The notes under the pieces are model-generated. The model saw nothing but the letters and a program-made list of their open reading frames with translations, was not told the DNA's origin and did no database searches. The position numbers and the translations under genes were made by a program. Of a DNA stretch of 64,000 bases, positions 36,823 through 44,875 are shown piece after piece. The DNA is from Parahoeflea alexandrii (GTDB taxonomy: Bacteria; Pseudomonadota; Alphaproteobacteria; Rhizobiales; Rhizobiaceae): NCBI RefSeq assembly GCF_024105735.1, contig NZ_JAAAML010000002.1, forward strand, positions 868,001-932,000, written 5' to 3'. Every line of letters begins with the position of its first letter. Position 1 is the first letter of the stretch.

Positions 36823-37515
36823 TCACTGGCTTTGCCTGATGGCGTGGATATGCGGGTAGAGATTGCGGATCGCGTCTTCGTCGAAGGCCTGTTTGAAAGA
36901 GTGACGATCAGGCAGCGCCATTGCGCGGGCTGCTGCAGGGCGCGCATTGATTTCGGTCATGAGCCGCGCGATCGAAGGGTAATCCGCCATGGCATCCTCC
37001 CCCATCATGAAAGGGATCCTGCTTGCCCACCCCCACACCGACATGTCCACGATCGAGTAATCCTCGCCCAGCATGTAAGGCGAGAGCTTCAGCCGGTCTT
37101 CGATGATTTGCCAGTGTCGTCGCGCCTCATGTGCATATCGCTCGCGCGCATACTCGTTTTCACCCGGCGCGAAATGGCGGAAATGAACCGCTTGTCCCGA
37201 ATAGGGTCCGATCCCGGAGGCCACGAACATGAGCCATGAAAGAAGTTGCCCCCGGTTTTTCTCAGGCTCACTTGTCAGAAACTGGTCCGCCTTTTCAGCC
37301 AGATAGAGCAGGATCGCGTTGCTGTCGAAGATTGCGGTGTCGCCATCGACGATCGCCGGCACCTTGGAGTTCGGGTTGATCGCCCGAAAGCTGTCGCTGT
37401 GCTGGTCGCCGCGTTTCGTGTCCACGGGTATGGCCTCGTAGCTCATTCCCGCCTCTTCCAGGAAGAGGGCAATTTTCAGCGGATTTGGGGCCCCGTTGTA
37501 GAAGAATTTGATCAC
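36823..37515 (-). CDS. Glutathione S-transferase family protein
   Basis: This 230-residue cytosolic GST fold has an N-terminal thioredoxin-like domain starting IKFFYNGAPNPLKIALFLEE, with the substrate motif SKVPAIVDGD and the glutathione-binding FDSNAILLYLA near residue 65. The all-helical C-terminal domain follows. I chose GTG at 37515 because GGAG lies six bases before it; TTG at 37527 is the alternative. It is read in the direction of the deacetylase, with a gap of 184 bases. A detoxification or isomerase role in the catabolic region is possible but not shown. Confidence 0.85.
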   Translation of the reverse strand: MIKFFYNGAPNPLKIALFLEEAGMSYEAIPVDTKRGDQHSDSFRAINPNSKVPAIVDGDTAIFDSNAILLYLAEKADQFLTSEPEKNRGQLLSWLMFVASGIGPYSGQAVHFRHFAPGENEYARERYAHEARRHWQIIEDRLKLSPYMLGEDYSIVDMSVWGWASRIPFMMGEDAMADYPSIARLMTEINARPAAARAMALPDRHSFKQAFDEDAIRNLYPHIHAIRQSQ

Positions 37516-37748
37516 GTGGCTCTCCAATCCTGGTCGGTTGCCGGCGCATTTGCATGCCTGTGGCCAATGGTGCGCCTCGATGGCGTTGCGTCAAGCAGAA
37601 AAGTGCGCATAATAAACAAAAGTTCGATATGTTGCCTTGTGGCAAGGCAGATTTCAGCGTTGGATGGCGATTGATGAAGGTTTTCTCCATTGGCAAACAT
37701 CTGTGCGGGTTCTGGAGCGCTGGTGATGTCGCATAGTGACGGCGAAAC

Positions 37749-38861
37749 ATGCAGATCGGCGTGATTGTCAATCCGATCGCGGGTATGGGGGGCACCGTTG
37801 GACTCAAGGGAACGGATGGTCCCGATGCGGTCGCCGAAGCCTTGCGCCGCGGGGCCGAGGCCCAGTCCGGACCGCGGGCGCGCAGGGCCTTGGCAATTCT
37901 TGCAAAACGATGCCCTCGGGCCAGGCTGAGGGTTGCTGCCGGAAGCCTCGGTCAGTGTTGGGCGAGTGACCTCGGACTTGATCTTGACGTTGTGTCCGCA
38001 GGCCCGCCAACCGGTACCGCGCGCGACACACGTGAGGCGATTGCGGTGCTGGGTGCGGTGGACATGGTCGTCTTTGCCGGCGGTGACGGGACAGCCCGTG
38101 ATGTTGCCGGAGCGCTTTCCAGCGGGGCGGGCATGCTCGGAATTCCCTGTGGGGTGAAGATGCATTCGGGTGTCTTCGCAGTGTCTCCGGAGAGCGCGGG
38201 GCACATCCTCGCTGATCTTGTCGAAGGCAATGGCAGGGCCGGCTGGACGGATGAGGCGGAAGTCATGGACATTGATGAAGTGGCCTTGCGTGCTGGACGC
38301 CTTGCGCCGCGTCTCTATGGTCTCGCGCGGGTTCCGGTGGTGGCAAACCGGATGCAGGCTGCCAAGGGTGGGCCGCGCCGCGATTCGGCGGCGGCTCTTG
38401 CCGCTGCCGCACACGAATGTGCACGGGCTTGCGAGCCTGGCGCTCTCTACATCGTTGGCCCCGGCAGCAGCGCCGGAGCTTTCGCAAGGGCTCTCGGTCA
38501 TGAGCCGACGCTTCTCGGTGTGGATGTGTTCAGAGACGGTGAATGTCTTGTTCAGGACGCGACGGCACCCCGGATTGAATCATTCCTCGATGACCGGCCG
38601 GTACGCATTGTGCTTGGAGTGACGGGTCAGCAGGGCTTCTTGCTGGGTAGAGGCAACCAGCAAATCAGCGCTGACGTCATACGCCGCGCAGGACGCGAAG
38701 GGCTCAGGGTTCTGGCGACAGAAGACAAGCTCTCCACTCTTTCCGCTGCCGCGTTGTTCGTCGATACAGGCGATCCGGATCTCGATCAGGAGTTGGCCGG
38801 GTTCATCCGTGTGCAGACGGACAGGGGCAGATTCATGATGATGCGTGTCGTTGCGAGTTGA
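37749..38861 (+). CDS. ATP-NAD kinase family protein (AcoX-like)
   Basis: This 370-residue protein of the NAD-kinase/diacylglycerol-kinase fold, COG3199/AcoX type, has the nucleotide motif FAGGDGTARDVAGAL near residue 115 and the N-terminal IGVIVNPIAGMGGTVGLKGTDG. AcoX relatives lie in acetoin and related catabolic operons; their reaction is unresolved. It is divergent from the GST gene and followed by the gcvPA-like gene after 58 bases, which hold an operator-like site. It may be a regulatory or cofactor enzyme for the lipoyl/PLP systems nearby, which is speculation. Confidence 0.82.
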   Translation: MQIGVIVNPIAGMGGTVGLKGTDGPDAVAEALRRGAEAQSGPRARRALAILAKRCPRARLRVAAGSLGQCWASDLGLDLDVVSAGPPTGTARDTREAIAVLGAVDMVVFAGGDGTARDVAGALSSGAGMLGIPCGVKMHSGVFAVSPESAGHILADLVEGNGRAGWTDEAEVMDIDEVALRAGRLAPRLYGLARVPVVANRMQAAKGGPRRDSAAALAAAAHECARACEPGALYIVGPGSSAGAFARALGHEPTLLGVDVFRDGECLVQDATAPRIESFLDDRPVRIVLGVTGQQGFLLGRGNQQISADVIRRAGREGLRVLATEDKLSTLSAAALFVDTGDPDLDQELAGFIRVQTDRGRFMMMRVVAS

Positions 38862-38866
38862 AACAA

Positions 38867-38893
38867 TTCGTGCGTTGTGCGAACCTTTGTACG
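38867..38893. promoter_or_regulatory. Operator-like site B upstream of gcvPA
   Basis: CGAACCTTTGTACG (38880-38893) is an inverted repeat of the CGnACAwwTGTnCG type (one arm imperfect), preceded by TTCGTGCG (38867-38874) at the same spacing as in site C. It sits in the 58-base gap between the AcoX-like gene and gcvPA, 27 bases before the gcvPA start. Confidence 0.6.
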
Positions 38894-38919
38894 AAAATTG
38901 CAGGTGAGGTGAAAATTCC

Positions 38920-40326
38920 ATGACTATCGAACAGCGTGCCCATCCATGGATGGCTCTATCGGCGCCGGGAGCGCTGCAACAGATGCTTGACGAAATCGGG
39001 GTTAAGGATGTGGCCGCCGTTTTCGAGCAGATTCCCGCGGACCACTTTCGCAAGGCGCCACTTGATCTGCCTCCCGCGCTGGGCTCGGAAATGGAGCTGA
39101 AGCGGGATCTCGTGTCCAAGCTGCGCAAGAACGAGGATTGCGAGACCAATCTGAGCTTTCTCGGCGCGGGCGTTTGGCAGCACCATGTTCCCGCCGTTGT
39201 CGATGAGATCGTCGGCCGGACCGAGTTTGCCACAAATGTCTGGGGCTCATACCAGTCCGACCACGGTCGCAACCAGGCCTGGTTCGAATTCTCGAGCCAG
39301 CTGGGTGCTTTGCTCAATCTCGATGTCGTGCAGTTGCCGGTCTACTCCTGGGGCTGCGCGATAGGCCACGCCATACGAATGGCCACCAGGCTGACGGGCC
39401 GGCGCAAGGTGCTGCTTCCTGTTCTGTCAGACCCTGAGAGGCTCTCTGTGATCAGGACCTACTGTCAGCCCAGCGAAATGGAAAGCCACATCGAGGTGGT
39501 GCCCGTCGCGGCCGATCCGACCAGCGGACGATTGTCAATCAGTGACCTGAAATCGAAACTGGGCCCGGATGTTGCCGCTGTCTATTTCGAGAACCCCGCC
39601 TATCTGGGAACGATCGAGAACGGTGCCGCCGAGATAGCGCGGCTTGCACGCGAAGCCGGCGCGGAAACGATTGTCGGCGTGGACCCCATAAGCCTCGGTG
39701 TGATGATGGCTCCGGGGGACTATGGCGCCGATATCGTCACCGGTCCGGTTCAGCCCCTTGGCGTGCACATGCATTGTGGTGGCGGGGTCGGAGGTTTCAT
39801 CGCCTCTCGTGACGAAGAGCGCTATGTCCGGGAATACAACGGGTTTCTTGTTTCCATCGCCCCCACGGCCGAACCCGGCCAAGTGGGTTTCGGCCTCGCC
39901 GCCTCACACCAGAATTCCTATGGCTCGCGCGAGCATGGCAAGGACTGGACCGGCAATTCCACCTATCTCTGGGCCATCGCCGGTGCGGTCTACATGAGCC
40001 TGCTTGGGCCGCAAGGATTCCGCGAGGTCGGGACCCTCATCCTGTCGCGGGCCCGATATGCAGCCCGGTTGTTGAACGAGATCCCGGGCGTGAAGGCAGT
40101 CTGGCCCGAGACAGGCTTCAAGGAGTTTGTGGTCAATTTCGATGACACCGGAAAGACGGTTGAAGCCGTCAATGACGCGCTGAGGGCGCGCGGCATCTTT
40201 GGTGGAAAGGACATTTCAGGCGAGGGGCACGGTTTGGGGCAGGCGGCGCTTTACTGCGTGACGGAAGTCCACAGCGCCGCCGATATCCGCCGACTTGCCG
40301 ATGCAGTGAAGGAGATTTGCCAATGA
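38920..40326 (+). CDS. Glycine dehydrogenase-like subunit 1 (GcvPA-like), divergent
   Basis: This 468-residue homologue is the N-terminal half of the glycine-decarboxylase P-protein. DLPPALGSEMELKRDL, the SFLGAGVW segment and the domain order match GcvPA, but hallmark motifs differ. The usual TPYQPEISQG reads GSYQSDHGRNQ near residue 110, and the YDGATA-type motif reads YSWGCA near 142. The active site is therefore changed and the substrate may not be glycine. It is coupled to the GcvPB-like gene by a four-base overlap. gcvT and gcvH are absent from the window. A candidate operator lies 27 bases upstream. Confidence 0.8.
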   Translation: MTIEQRAHPWMALSAPGALQQMLDEIGVKDVAAVFEQIPADHFRKAPLDLPPALGSEMELKRDLVSKLRKNEDCETNLSFLGAGVWQHHVPAVVDEIVGRTEFATNVWGSYQSDHGRNQAWFEFSSQLGALLNLDVVQLPVYSWGCAIGHAIRMATRLTGRRKVLLPVLSDPERLSVIRTYCQPSEMESHIEVVPVAADPTSGRLSISDLKSKLGPDVAAVYFENPAYLGTIENGAAEIARLAREAGAETIVGVDPISLGVMMAPGDYGADIVTGPVQPLGVHMHCGGGVGGFIASRDEERYVREYNGFLVSIAPTAEPGQVGFGLAASHQNSYGSREHGKDWTGNSTYLWAIAGAVYMSLLGPQGFREVGTLILSRARYAARLLNEIPGVKAVWPETGFKEFVVNFDDTGKTVEAVNDALRARGIFGGKDISGEGHGLGQAALYCVTEVHSAADIRRLADAVKEICQ

Positions 40327-41870
40327 AACTGCCAAACTATCACGCCCCCCGTTGGGATGAACCGGTAGTCATGGAGCTGGGACGCCCCGGCGCCCGCGGG
40401 CAGCTGTTTCCCGCGCCCGAGCAGGAAATTGAGGTGGCCGAGATCCCCGCGGCGATGCAGCGCAAGGACAGGCCGGAACTTCCCGAGATCACCGAGTTCG
40501 AGGCGCAGCGCCACTACCTCCACCTGTCTCAGATGACGCTCGGCATGATGGGCATCAGCCTGTTTGGCACCTGCACGATGAAGTACAATTCCAAGACAGC
40601 AGAAGCGGCAACCTTGCGACCGGAACTGGCCGAGGTTCATCCCTATCAGCACCCGGATACCCTGCAAGGCGTTCTTGAAATCATTCATGATTTCGATGGA
40701 ATCCTGCAAAACCTCTCGGGAATGGACCAGTTTGTGTTCCAGGCAGGCGGCGGCGCGGACGCAGCCTATACGATGGCGGCACTCGCCCGCGCCTACTGGG
40801 CCGACCGGGGCGAGCTTGGGCAACGCACCGAGATGGTGACTTCGATCCAGGCGCATCCGTGCAATCCGGCAACGGCTGCGGCCGCCGGCTTTACCGTGAT
40901 CAATCTGCCGCTCGAGGAAAACGGCTACCCGTCAATCGAAGCACTGAAGGCTGCGATCGGTCCCAAGACCGCGCTTCTCATGATCAACAATCCCGACGAC
41001 ATGGGCATCTACAATCCGGAGATAAAGGAATGGGTGCGCCTGGCCAAGGAGGCCGGCGCCCTGTGCTTCTACGATCACGCAAACTTCAATGGCGTGATGA
41101 GCAAGTTGTCTGCCCGTGAACTCGGTTTCGACGCCTGCATGTTCATGCTCCACAAGACCTTTGGTGCCCCCAAGGGTGGAGGTGGCCCGGCAGTTGGCGC
41201 CTTTGGGTGCTCGGATGAACTTGCTCCTTATCTGCCGGCACCGGTTGTGGTGAAGCAGGGCGACACCTACCGCCTCGACAATGACCGTCCGAAATCGCTC
41301 GGCAAGATCCGCGAGTTTTGGGGCAATGTCCCCCAGGTCGTGAAGGCCTATGCATGGGCCCGCGCGATGGGCGCCGAGGGGATCGCGATGGCCTCCGATA
41401 TCTCCGTCGTGGCCAACAACTACATGGACAAGAAGCTCGGTGAGATTGCCGGTATCGAGATATCCAATCCGCACATCCGCAAGCGGCGCATGGAGATGAC
41501 CCGCTGGTCGCTTGGACCACTGGCTCAGGAGACTGGAATCGGCACCGCCGATTTCGCCAATCGCATGGCCGACTACGGCATCGATCCGTGGTGGATGAGC
41601 CATGAGCCCTGGATCGTTGCCGAACCGTTCACGCCGGAAGCCGGGGAATTGTGGTCCAAACAGGACATTGACCAGTGGATCGGTGTCGTCGCCCGTATTG
41701 TCCAGGAAGCCCGGGAGACGCCCGAACTGGTCAAGTCGGCTCCTCACAACCAGGCGATCGCCCAGGTTGACGGCAGCGTCTTCGAGGATCCGAAAGCATG
41801 GGCAATGACCTGGCGGGCGTGGCAGCGAAAGCGTGCTGGCGACGCGAAGGCGCGCAGCGGTTCAGCCTGA
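40323..41870 (+). CDS. Glycine dehydrogenase-like subunit 2 (GcvPB-like), divergent
   Basis: This 515-residue homologue is the C-terminal, PLP-binding half of glycine decarboxylase. The PLP lysine is K278 in LHKTFGAPKGGGGP, and FGTCTMKYN (residues 81-89) is kept in outline. The usual SAHGTNPASA reads QAHPCNPATA near residue 177, YDGANLN reads YDHANFN, and PHGGGG reads PKGGGG. Catalysis by PLP is therefore likely, with an altered substrate pocket. ATG at 40323 overlaps the upstream stop codon. A tandem AcoX-like gene and FAD oxidases nearby suggest a catabolic, not housekeeping, role. Confidence 0.85.
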   Translation: MKLPNYHAPRWDEPVVMELGRPGARGQLFPAPEQEIEVAEIPAAMQRKDRPELPEITEFEAQRHYLHLSQMTLGMMGISLFGTCTMKYNSKTAEAATLRPELAEVHPYQHPDTLQGVLEIIHDFDGILQNLSGMDQFVFQAGGGADAAYTMAALARAYWADRGELGQRTEMVTSIQAHPCNPATAAAAGFTVINLPLEENGYPSIEALKAAIGPKTALLMINNPDDMGIYNPEIKEWVRLAKEAGALCFYDHANFNGVMSKLSARELGFDACMFMLHKTFGAPKGGGGPAVGAFGCSDELAPYLPAPVVVKQGDTYRLDNDRPKSLGKIREFWGNVPQVVKAYAWARAMGAEGIAMASDISVVANNYMDKKLGEIAGIEISNPHIRKRRMEMTRWSLGPLAQETGIGTADFANRMADYGIDPWWMSHEPWIVAEPFTPEAGELWSKQDIDQWIGVVARIVQEARETPELVKSAPHNQAIAQVDGSVFEDPKAWAMTWRAWQRKRAGDAKARSGSA

Positions 41871-41900
41871 GGCGTGTTGGCGATGCTGGTGCCTTGGTGC

Positions 41901-43031
41901 TCAGAAAAGCGCTGAAACACCGTTGAGCGGCAATCGCGGTTGGCGGCCGAGAATCATGTCGGCCGTCAGCCTTGCGGTGATCGGACCCGCCGAGAAGCCC
42001 ACCCAGGGAAACAGCGACAGAAAGAAACCCTTATGGCCTGGCACCTCGCCAATGATTGGTCTCCAGTCTTCCGTTCCATTGACAGTCGCTGTCCAGCTTC
42101 GAACCGCCCGGGCCTGCCCGAGCGTGGGCACCAGGTTGGCTGCATTGGTCATGTTGCCGGCAAGATGAGCCGGATTGGTCACCAGCCGTCCGTCGGCAAG
42201 GCGGCGGGCATGCCATCCGCCGCCAATCAGGCAGCTGCCGTTGTGGGCCTGCTTGAGCGAAAGTTTGCCCGCTGCGGAATAGACCAGATGCGGAATCAGC
42301 GGCGCCACCGGTTCGGTGACCGTGACCTGCAGCGGAACGCCCTGCAGAGCAATTGGGATCCCGAGCATGGCCGCGATGTCGGCGGCCGCTGCACCGGCGG
42401 CGTTGACGATCCTGCGCGCCTCGATTGTTCTCTCCCCGGTCCTCACGCGGTATCCTCCGGACGTCGGTTCAAGGCCGAGGATGCGGGTCCGCGTCAGCAT
42501 GCTCGCGCCCCGGCGTTCTGCAGCCGCCGCAAATGCCGGCGTCGCTTTCAGCGGGTTGGCCTTTCCCTCGATGGGGCAGAACCCGGCACCGATCGCGGTC
42601 TCCGCGAGATAGGGCGCGAGTATTCTCAAGCTGTCCCTGTCGAGGATCTCGATGGGAACCCCGAAACTGCGCTCGATCTTGGCCTTTGCCTCGATCTGCC
42701 GCATCTGTTCCGGTGTTGTGGCGACGAGCAATCCGCCTCCCAGGCTGACGTCAAGATCCACCCCAAGTTCTGCACCCAGTCCCAGCCACATCTGTTGCGA
42801 TTCGATCAGAAGCCGGAGTGTGGGGCCATAGGCTCGGGCCCAGTCAGGCCCCAGGCTGACAAATTCGGGGTGCTGGATCTGCACGTGAATCGACCCGGCA
42901 TTCGCGCCGGATGCCTGGGTGTTGAGATCATCGGCTTCAACCAGTGTCACATCGACACCTTCGGTGGCCAGGTAATAGGCGGTCGCCGCCCCTGCGATAC
43001 CGCCGCCGATCACGAGAACATCAGTTTTCAT
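41901..43031 (-). CDS. FAD-dependent amine/amino-acid oxidoreductase (DAO family)
   Basis: This 376-residue DAO-fold flavoprotein has the FAD loop VLVIGGGIAGAATAYYLA at residues 6-23, the FAD-contact segment EADDLNTQASGANAGSIHVQ and a C-terminal GEVPGHKGFFLSL region. Relatives include sarcosine oxidase, D-amino-acid dehydrogenase and the beta subunits of opine and D-hydroxyproline dehydrogenases. It resembles the second FAD protein at 50.4 kb. It would oxidise a C-N bond next to a carboxylate. ATG at 43031 is used. It is divergent from the DapA-family gene with only 52 bases between starts, so they share a promoter region. Confidence 0.85.
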   Translation of the reverse strand: MKTDVLVIGGGIAGAATAYYLATEGVDVTLVEADDLNTQASGANAGSIHVQIQHPEFVSLGPDWARAYGPTLRLLIESQQMWLGLGAELGVDLDVSLGGGLLVATTPEQMRQIEAKAKIERSFGVPIEILDRDSLRILAPYLAETAIGAGFCPIEGKANPLKATPAFAAAAERRGASMLTRTRILGLEPTSGGYRVRTGERTIEARRIVNAAGAAAADIAAMLGIPIALQGVPLQVTVTEPVAPLIPHLVYSAAGKLSLKQAHNGSCLIGGGWHARRLADGRLVTNPAHLAGNMTNAANLVPTLGQARAVRSWTATVNGTEDWRPIIGEVPGHKGFFLSLFPWVGFSAGPITARLTADMILGRQPRLPLNGVSALF

Positions 43032-43083
43032 ATCCAACCTTCAACCCAGCCCGGGCATTCCGGGGACTCATGAGGACCATCCA

Positions 43084-44022
43084 ATGACGACGACTTTTTC
43101 CGGCAGCTATACGGTTACGATCACGCCTTTCACGCCGGGTGGAGAAGCGATTGACTATTCGGCTTGGGAGCGCTTTCTCGATTGGCAGGTTGCCTGCGGT
43201 GTTCCCGGCATCATCATTCTCGGCACCACTGGCGAATTTCTGACGATCACCGACGAAGAGCGCAGTGCGTTTGTCGAAGCAACCGTCAAACACGTCAACG
43301 GCCGTATGAAGGTGCTGGTCGGGACCATGAATGCCTACACTCCGAACGCTGTGCGTTATTCCAAGGAGGCCGAGGCGCTCGGTGCGGATGGACTGATGAT
43401 TATCCCGCCTTACTATTACACGCCGACCGAAGACGAGATCTTCAACTATTACAAGGCGATATGCGAAGCGCAAAACCTCCCGATCATGCTCTACAACAAC
43501 CCGTTCACGTCCAACGTCGACATGTCCGCATCGCTTGTTGCCCGGTTGACCAAGGCGTTCAGCCAGATCCGCTATATCAAGGAGGCCAGTCAGGACACCG
43601 CGCGCGTCCATGACATCATCGTTGCAAGCGAGGGGGTGATGAATGTCTGGGCGGGACAGCGTGTGCTTGAAAGCTACAAGATGGGCGCCACCGGTTACGT
43701 CAACCCCTATGGCAACTACATTCCGAGAGCCTCGGTCAAGTTCGTGGAGTGGGCGGAGCAGGGGCGCTGGGAGGATGTCTGGGCAGTGCAAAGCGTGATC
43801 AAGAAATTCGACGCCATCATCACGGAGGGCCATCCGCTCTACGGCCATCAGTGTTACTCGAAGGCGCTGGCTGCGGCAGCGGGTTACCCGGTCGGTGATG
43901 TGCGCGCTCCGATCACGACATTCGCCTCGCTTGGCAAGGAAGGCGCTGAACGTGTGGCCAAGATGGTCCCACTCATGGCCGAACTTGAACGTATTGTCGA
44001 CAGGATCGAGGCTGGCTCGTAG
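43084..44022 (+). CDS. DapA-family (dihydrodipicolinate synthase-like) lyase
   Basis: This 312-residue TIM-barrel class I aldolase of the DHDPS/N-acetylneuraminate lyase superfamily carries LGTTGEF (T48/T49, carboxylate binding), the tyrosine in LYNNPF and the Schiff-base lysine K166 in YIKEAS. Such proteins include DapA, sugar-acid aldolases/dehydratases and LhpC-type hydroxyproline-pathway deaminases. Its place beside FAD oxidases suggests a catabolic lyase or deaminase and not lysine synthesis, although the exact reaction is open. A second paralogue lies at 56.8 kb. Confidence 0.88.
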   Translation: MTTTFSGSYTVTITPFTPGGEAIDYSAWERFLDWQVACGVPGIIILGTTGEFLTITDEERSAFVEATVKHVNGRMKVLVGTMNAYTPNAVRYSKEAEALGADGLMIIPPYYYTPTEDEIFNYYKAICEAQNLPIMLYNNPFTSNVDMSASLVARLTKAFSQIRYIKEASQDTARVHDIIVASEGVMNVWAGQRVLESYKMGATGYVNPYGNYIPRASVKFVEWAEQGRWEDVWAVQSVIKKFDAIITEGHPLYGHQCYSKALAAAAGYPVGDVRAPITTFASLGKEGAERVAKMVPLMAELERIVDRIEAGS

Positions 44023-44070
44023 CAGGCAGGCCGCCAGCGGGCGCATTCCGTGGCAGGAACACGGTGCGGA

Positions 44071-44097
44071 AGGTCCGCGCGAACGAAGCGCGGGCCT
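44071..44097. terminator. Convergent hairpin between DapA-family and SDR genes
   Basis: A 10-bp arm at 44071-44080 pairs with 44088-44097 (one G-U) around a seven-base loop, in the 77-base gap between two convergent genes. There is no T-run; it may still end transcripts from either side. Confidence 0.45.
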
Positions 44098-44099
44098 CC

Positions 44100-44873
44100 T
44101 CATCGGATATAGGCCGCACCGTTGATGTCGATGGTGCTCCCGGTGAGATGGCGGGCACGCCCATGGGCCAGGTAGACCGCCAGATCCGCGATTTCTTCCG
44201 GTGGAACCCATTCCCCCATCGGCAGGGTGGCGGTGACGGCGGCTTCGCCTCCGGTGCGGGCCGCCGACTCTTCAGACATGCGTGTGCGCACAACACCAGG
44301 CGCAATCACATAGGCAAGAATTCCGTCGGCTGCGTGATTGCGGGCGACCGTCTTGGTGGCCGCTGCGATTGCAGCCTTTGATGCTGCATAGGCAATTGCG
44401 CCGGGATTTGACGATCCGCGCGTGCTTACCCAGCTCCCGATTCCGATGACGGCTCCGCCACAGCCCGCGTCAAGCCACGACTGGACAGCAAAACGCATCA
44501 GCCGAGCCGGTGCATGGACGTTGACCGCCATCGCCTCCTGCCAGACCTTGTCCCATTGCTCGATCGGGTCAGCGATGCCGCCGGATTGGCGCATGATGCC
44601 TGCATTGTTGACGAGCACGTCGATCTTGCCGGCAATCTCGATTGCCTCGCTCCAGAACCGCTCGACCTGGTGCATGTCACTGAAATCGGCCTGCACGAGG
44701 TGGGCCTGATCAGGTTTCGCATCCGCGAGGGCGGATTCCGCACCGGCGCGGTCGCCGCCGTAATGGGCGATGACTTTCGCGCCGGCATCAACCATGGCCC
44801 TGGCTGTTGCGGCTCCGATACCCTTCGAGGCACCGGTAACGATCACCGTCTTTCCTTGAAGATTGTGCGACAT
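44100..44873 (-). CDS. Short-chain dehydrogenase/reductase
   Basis: This 257-residue classical SDR has the nucleotide loop TGASKGIGAATA near residues 13-24, NNAG near residue 90, and an active site with serine in GSWVST and the YAASK motif. It would oxidise or reduce an alcohol/carbonyl using NAD(P). ATG at 44873 has AGGAG upstream; an in-frame earlier start is rejected for that reason. It follows the old-yellow-enzyme gene by two bases, so they form an operon controlled from the 46.0 kb operator region. The substrate is unknown. Confidence 0.92.
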   Translation of the reverse strand: MSHNLQGKTVIVTGASKGIGAATARAMVDAGAKVIAHYGGDRAGAESALADAKPDQAHLVQADFSDMHQVERFWSEAIEIAGKIDVLVNNAGIMRQSGGIADPIEQWDKVWQEAMAVNVHAPARLMRFAVQSWLDAGCGGAVIGIGSWVSTRGSSNPGAIAYAASKAAIAAATKTVARNHAADGILAYVIAPGVVRTRMSEESAARTGGEAAVTATLPMGEWVPPEEIADLAVYLAHGRARHLTGSTIDINGAAYIR

Positions 44874-44875
44874 TG

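Noticed and set aside
37516-37748. Sixth operator copy between the GST and AcoX-like genes
   Set aside because: The stretch around 37600 has GTGCGC and TAAAC pieces but not the paired arms, so it was not counted.
38862-38919. Glycine riboswitch before the gcvPA-like gene
   Set aside because: The gap is only 58 bases and lacks the paired structure and conserved bases of that riboswitch; the operator-like repeat explains it better.
38920-41870. Calling the gcvP-like pair an ordinary glycine cleavage system
   Set aside because: gcvT and gcvH are missing and several family motifs are changed, so a plain glycine decarboxylase call would overstate the evidence.
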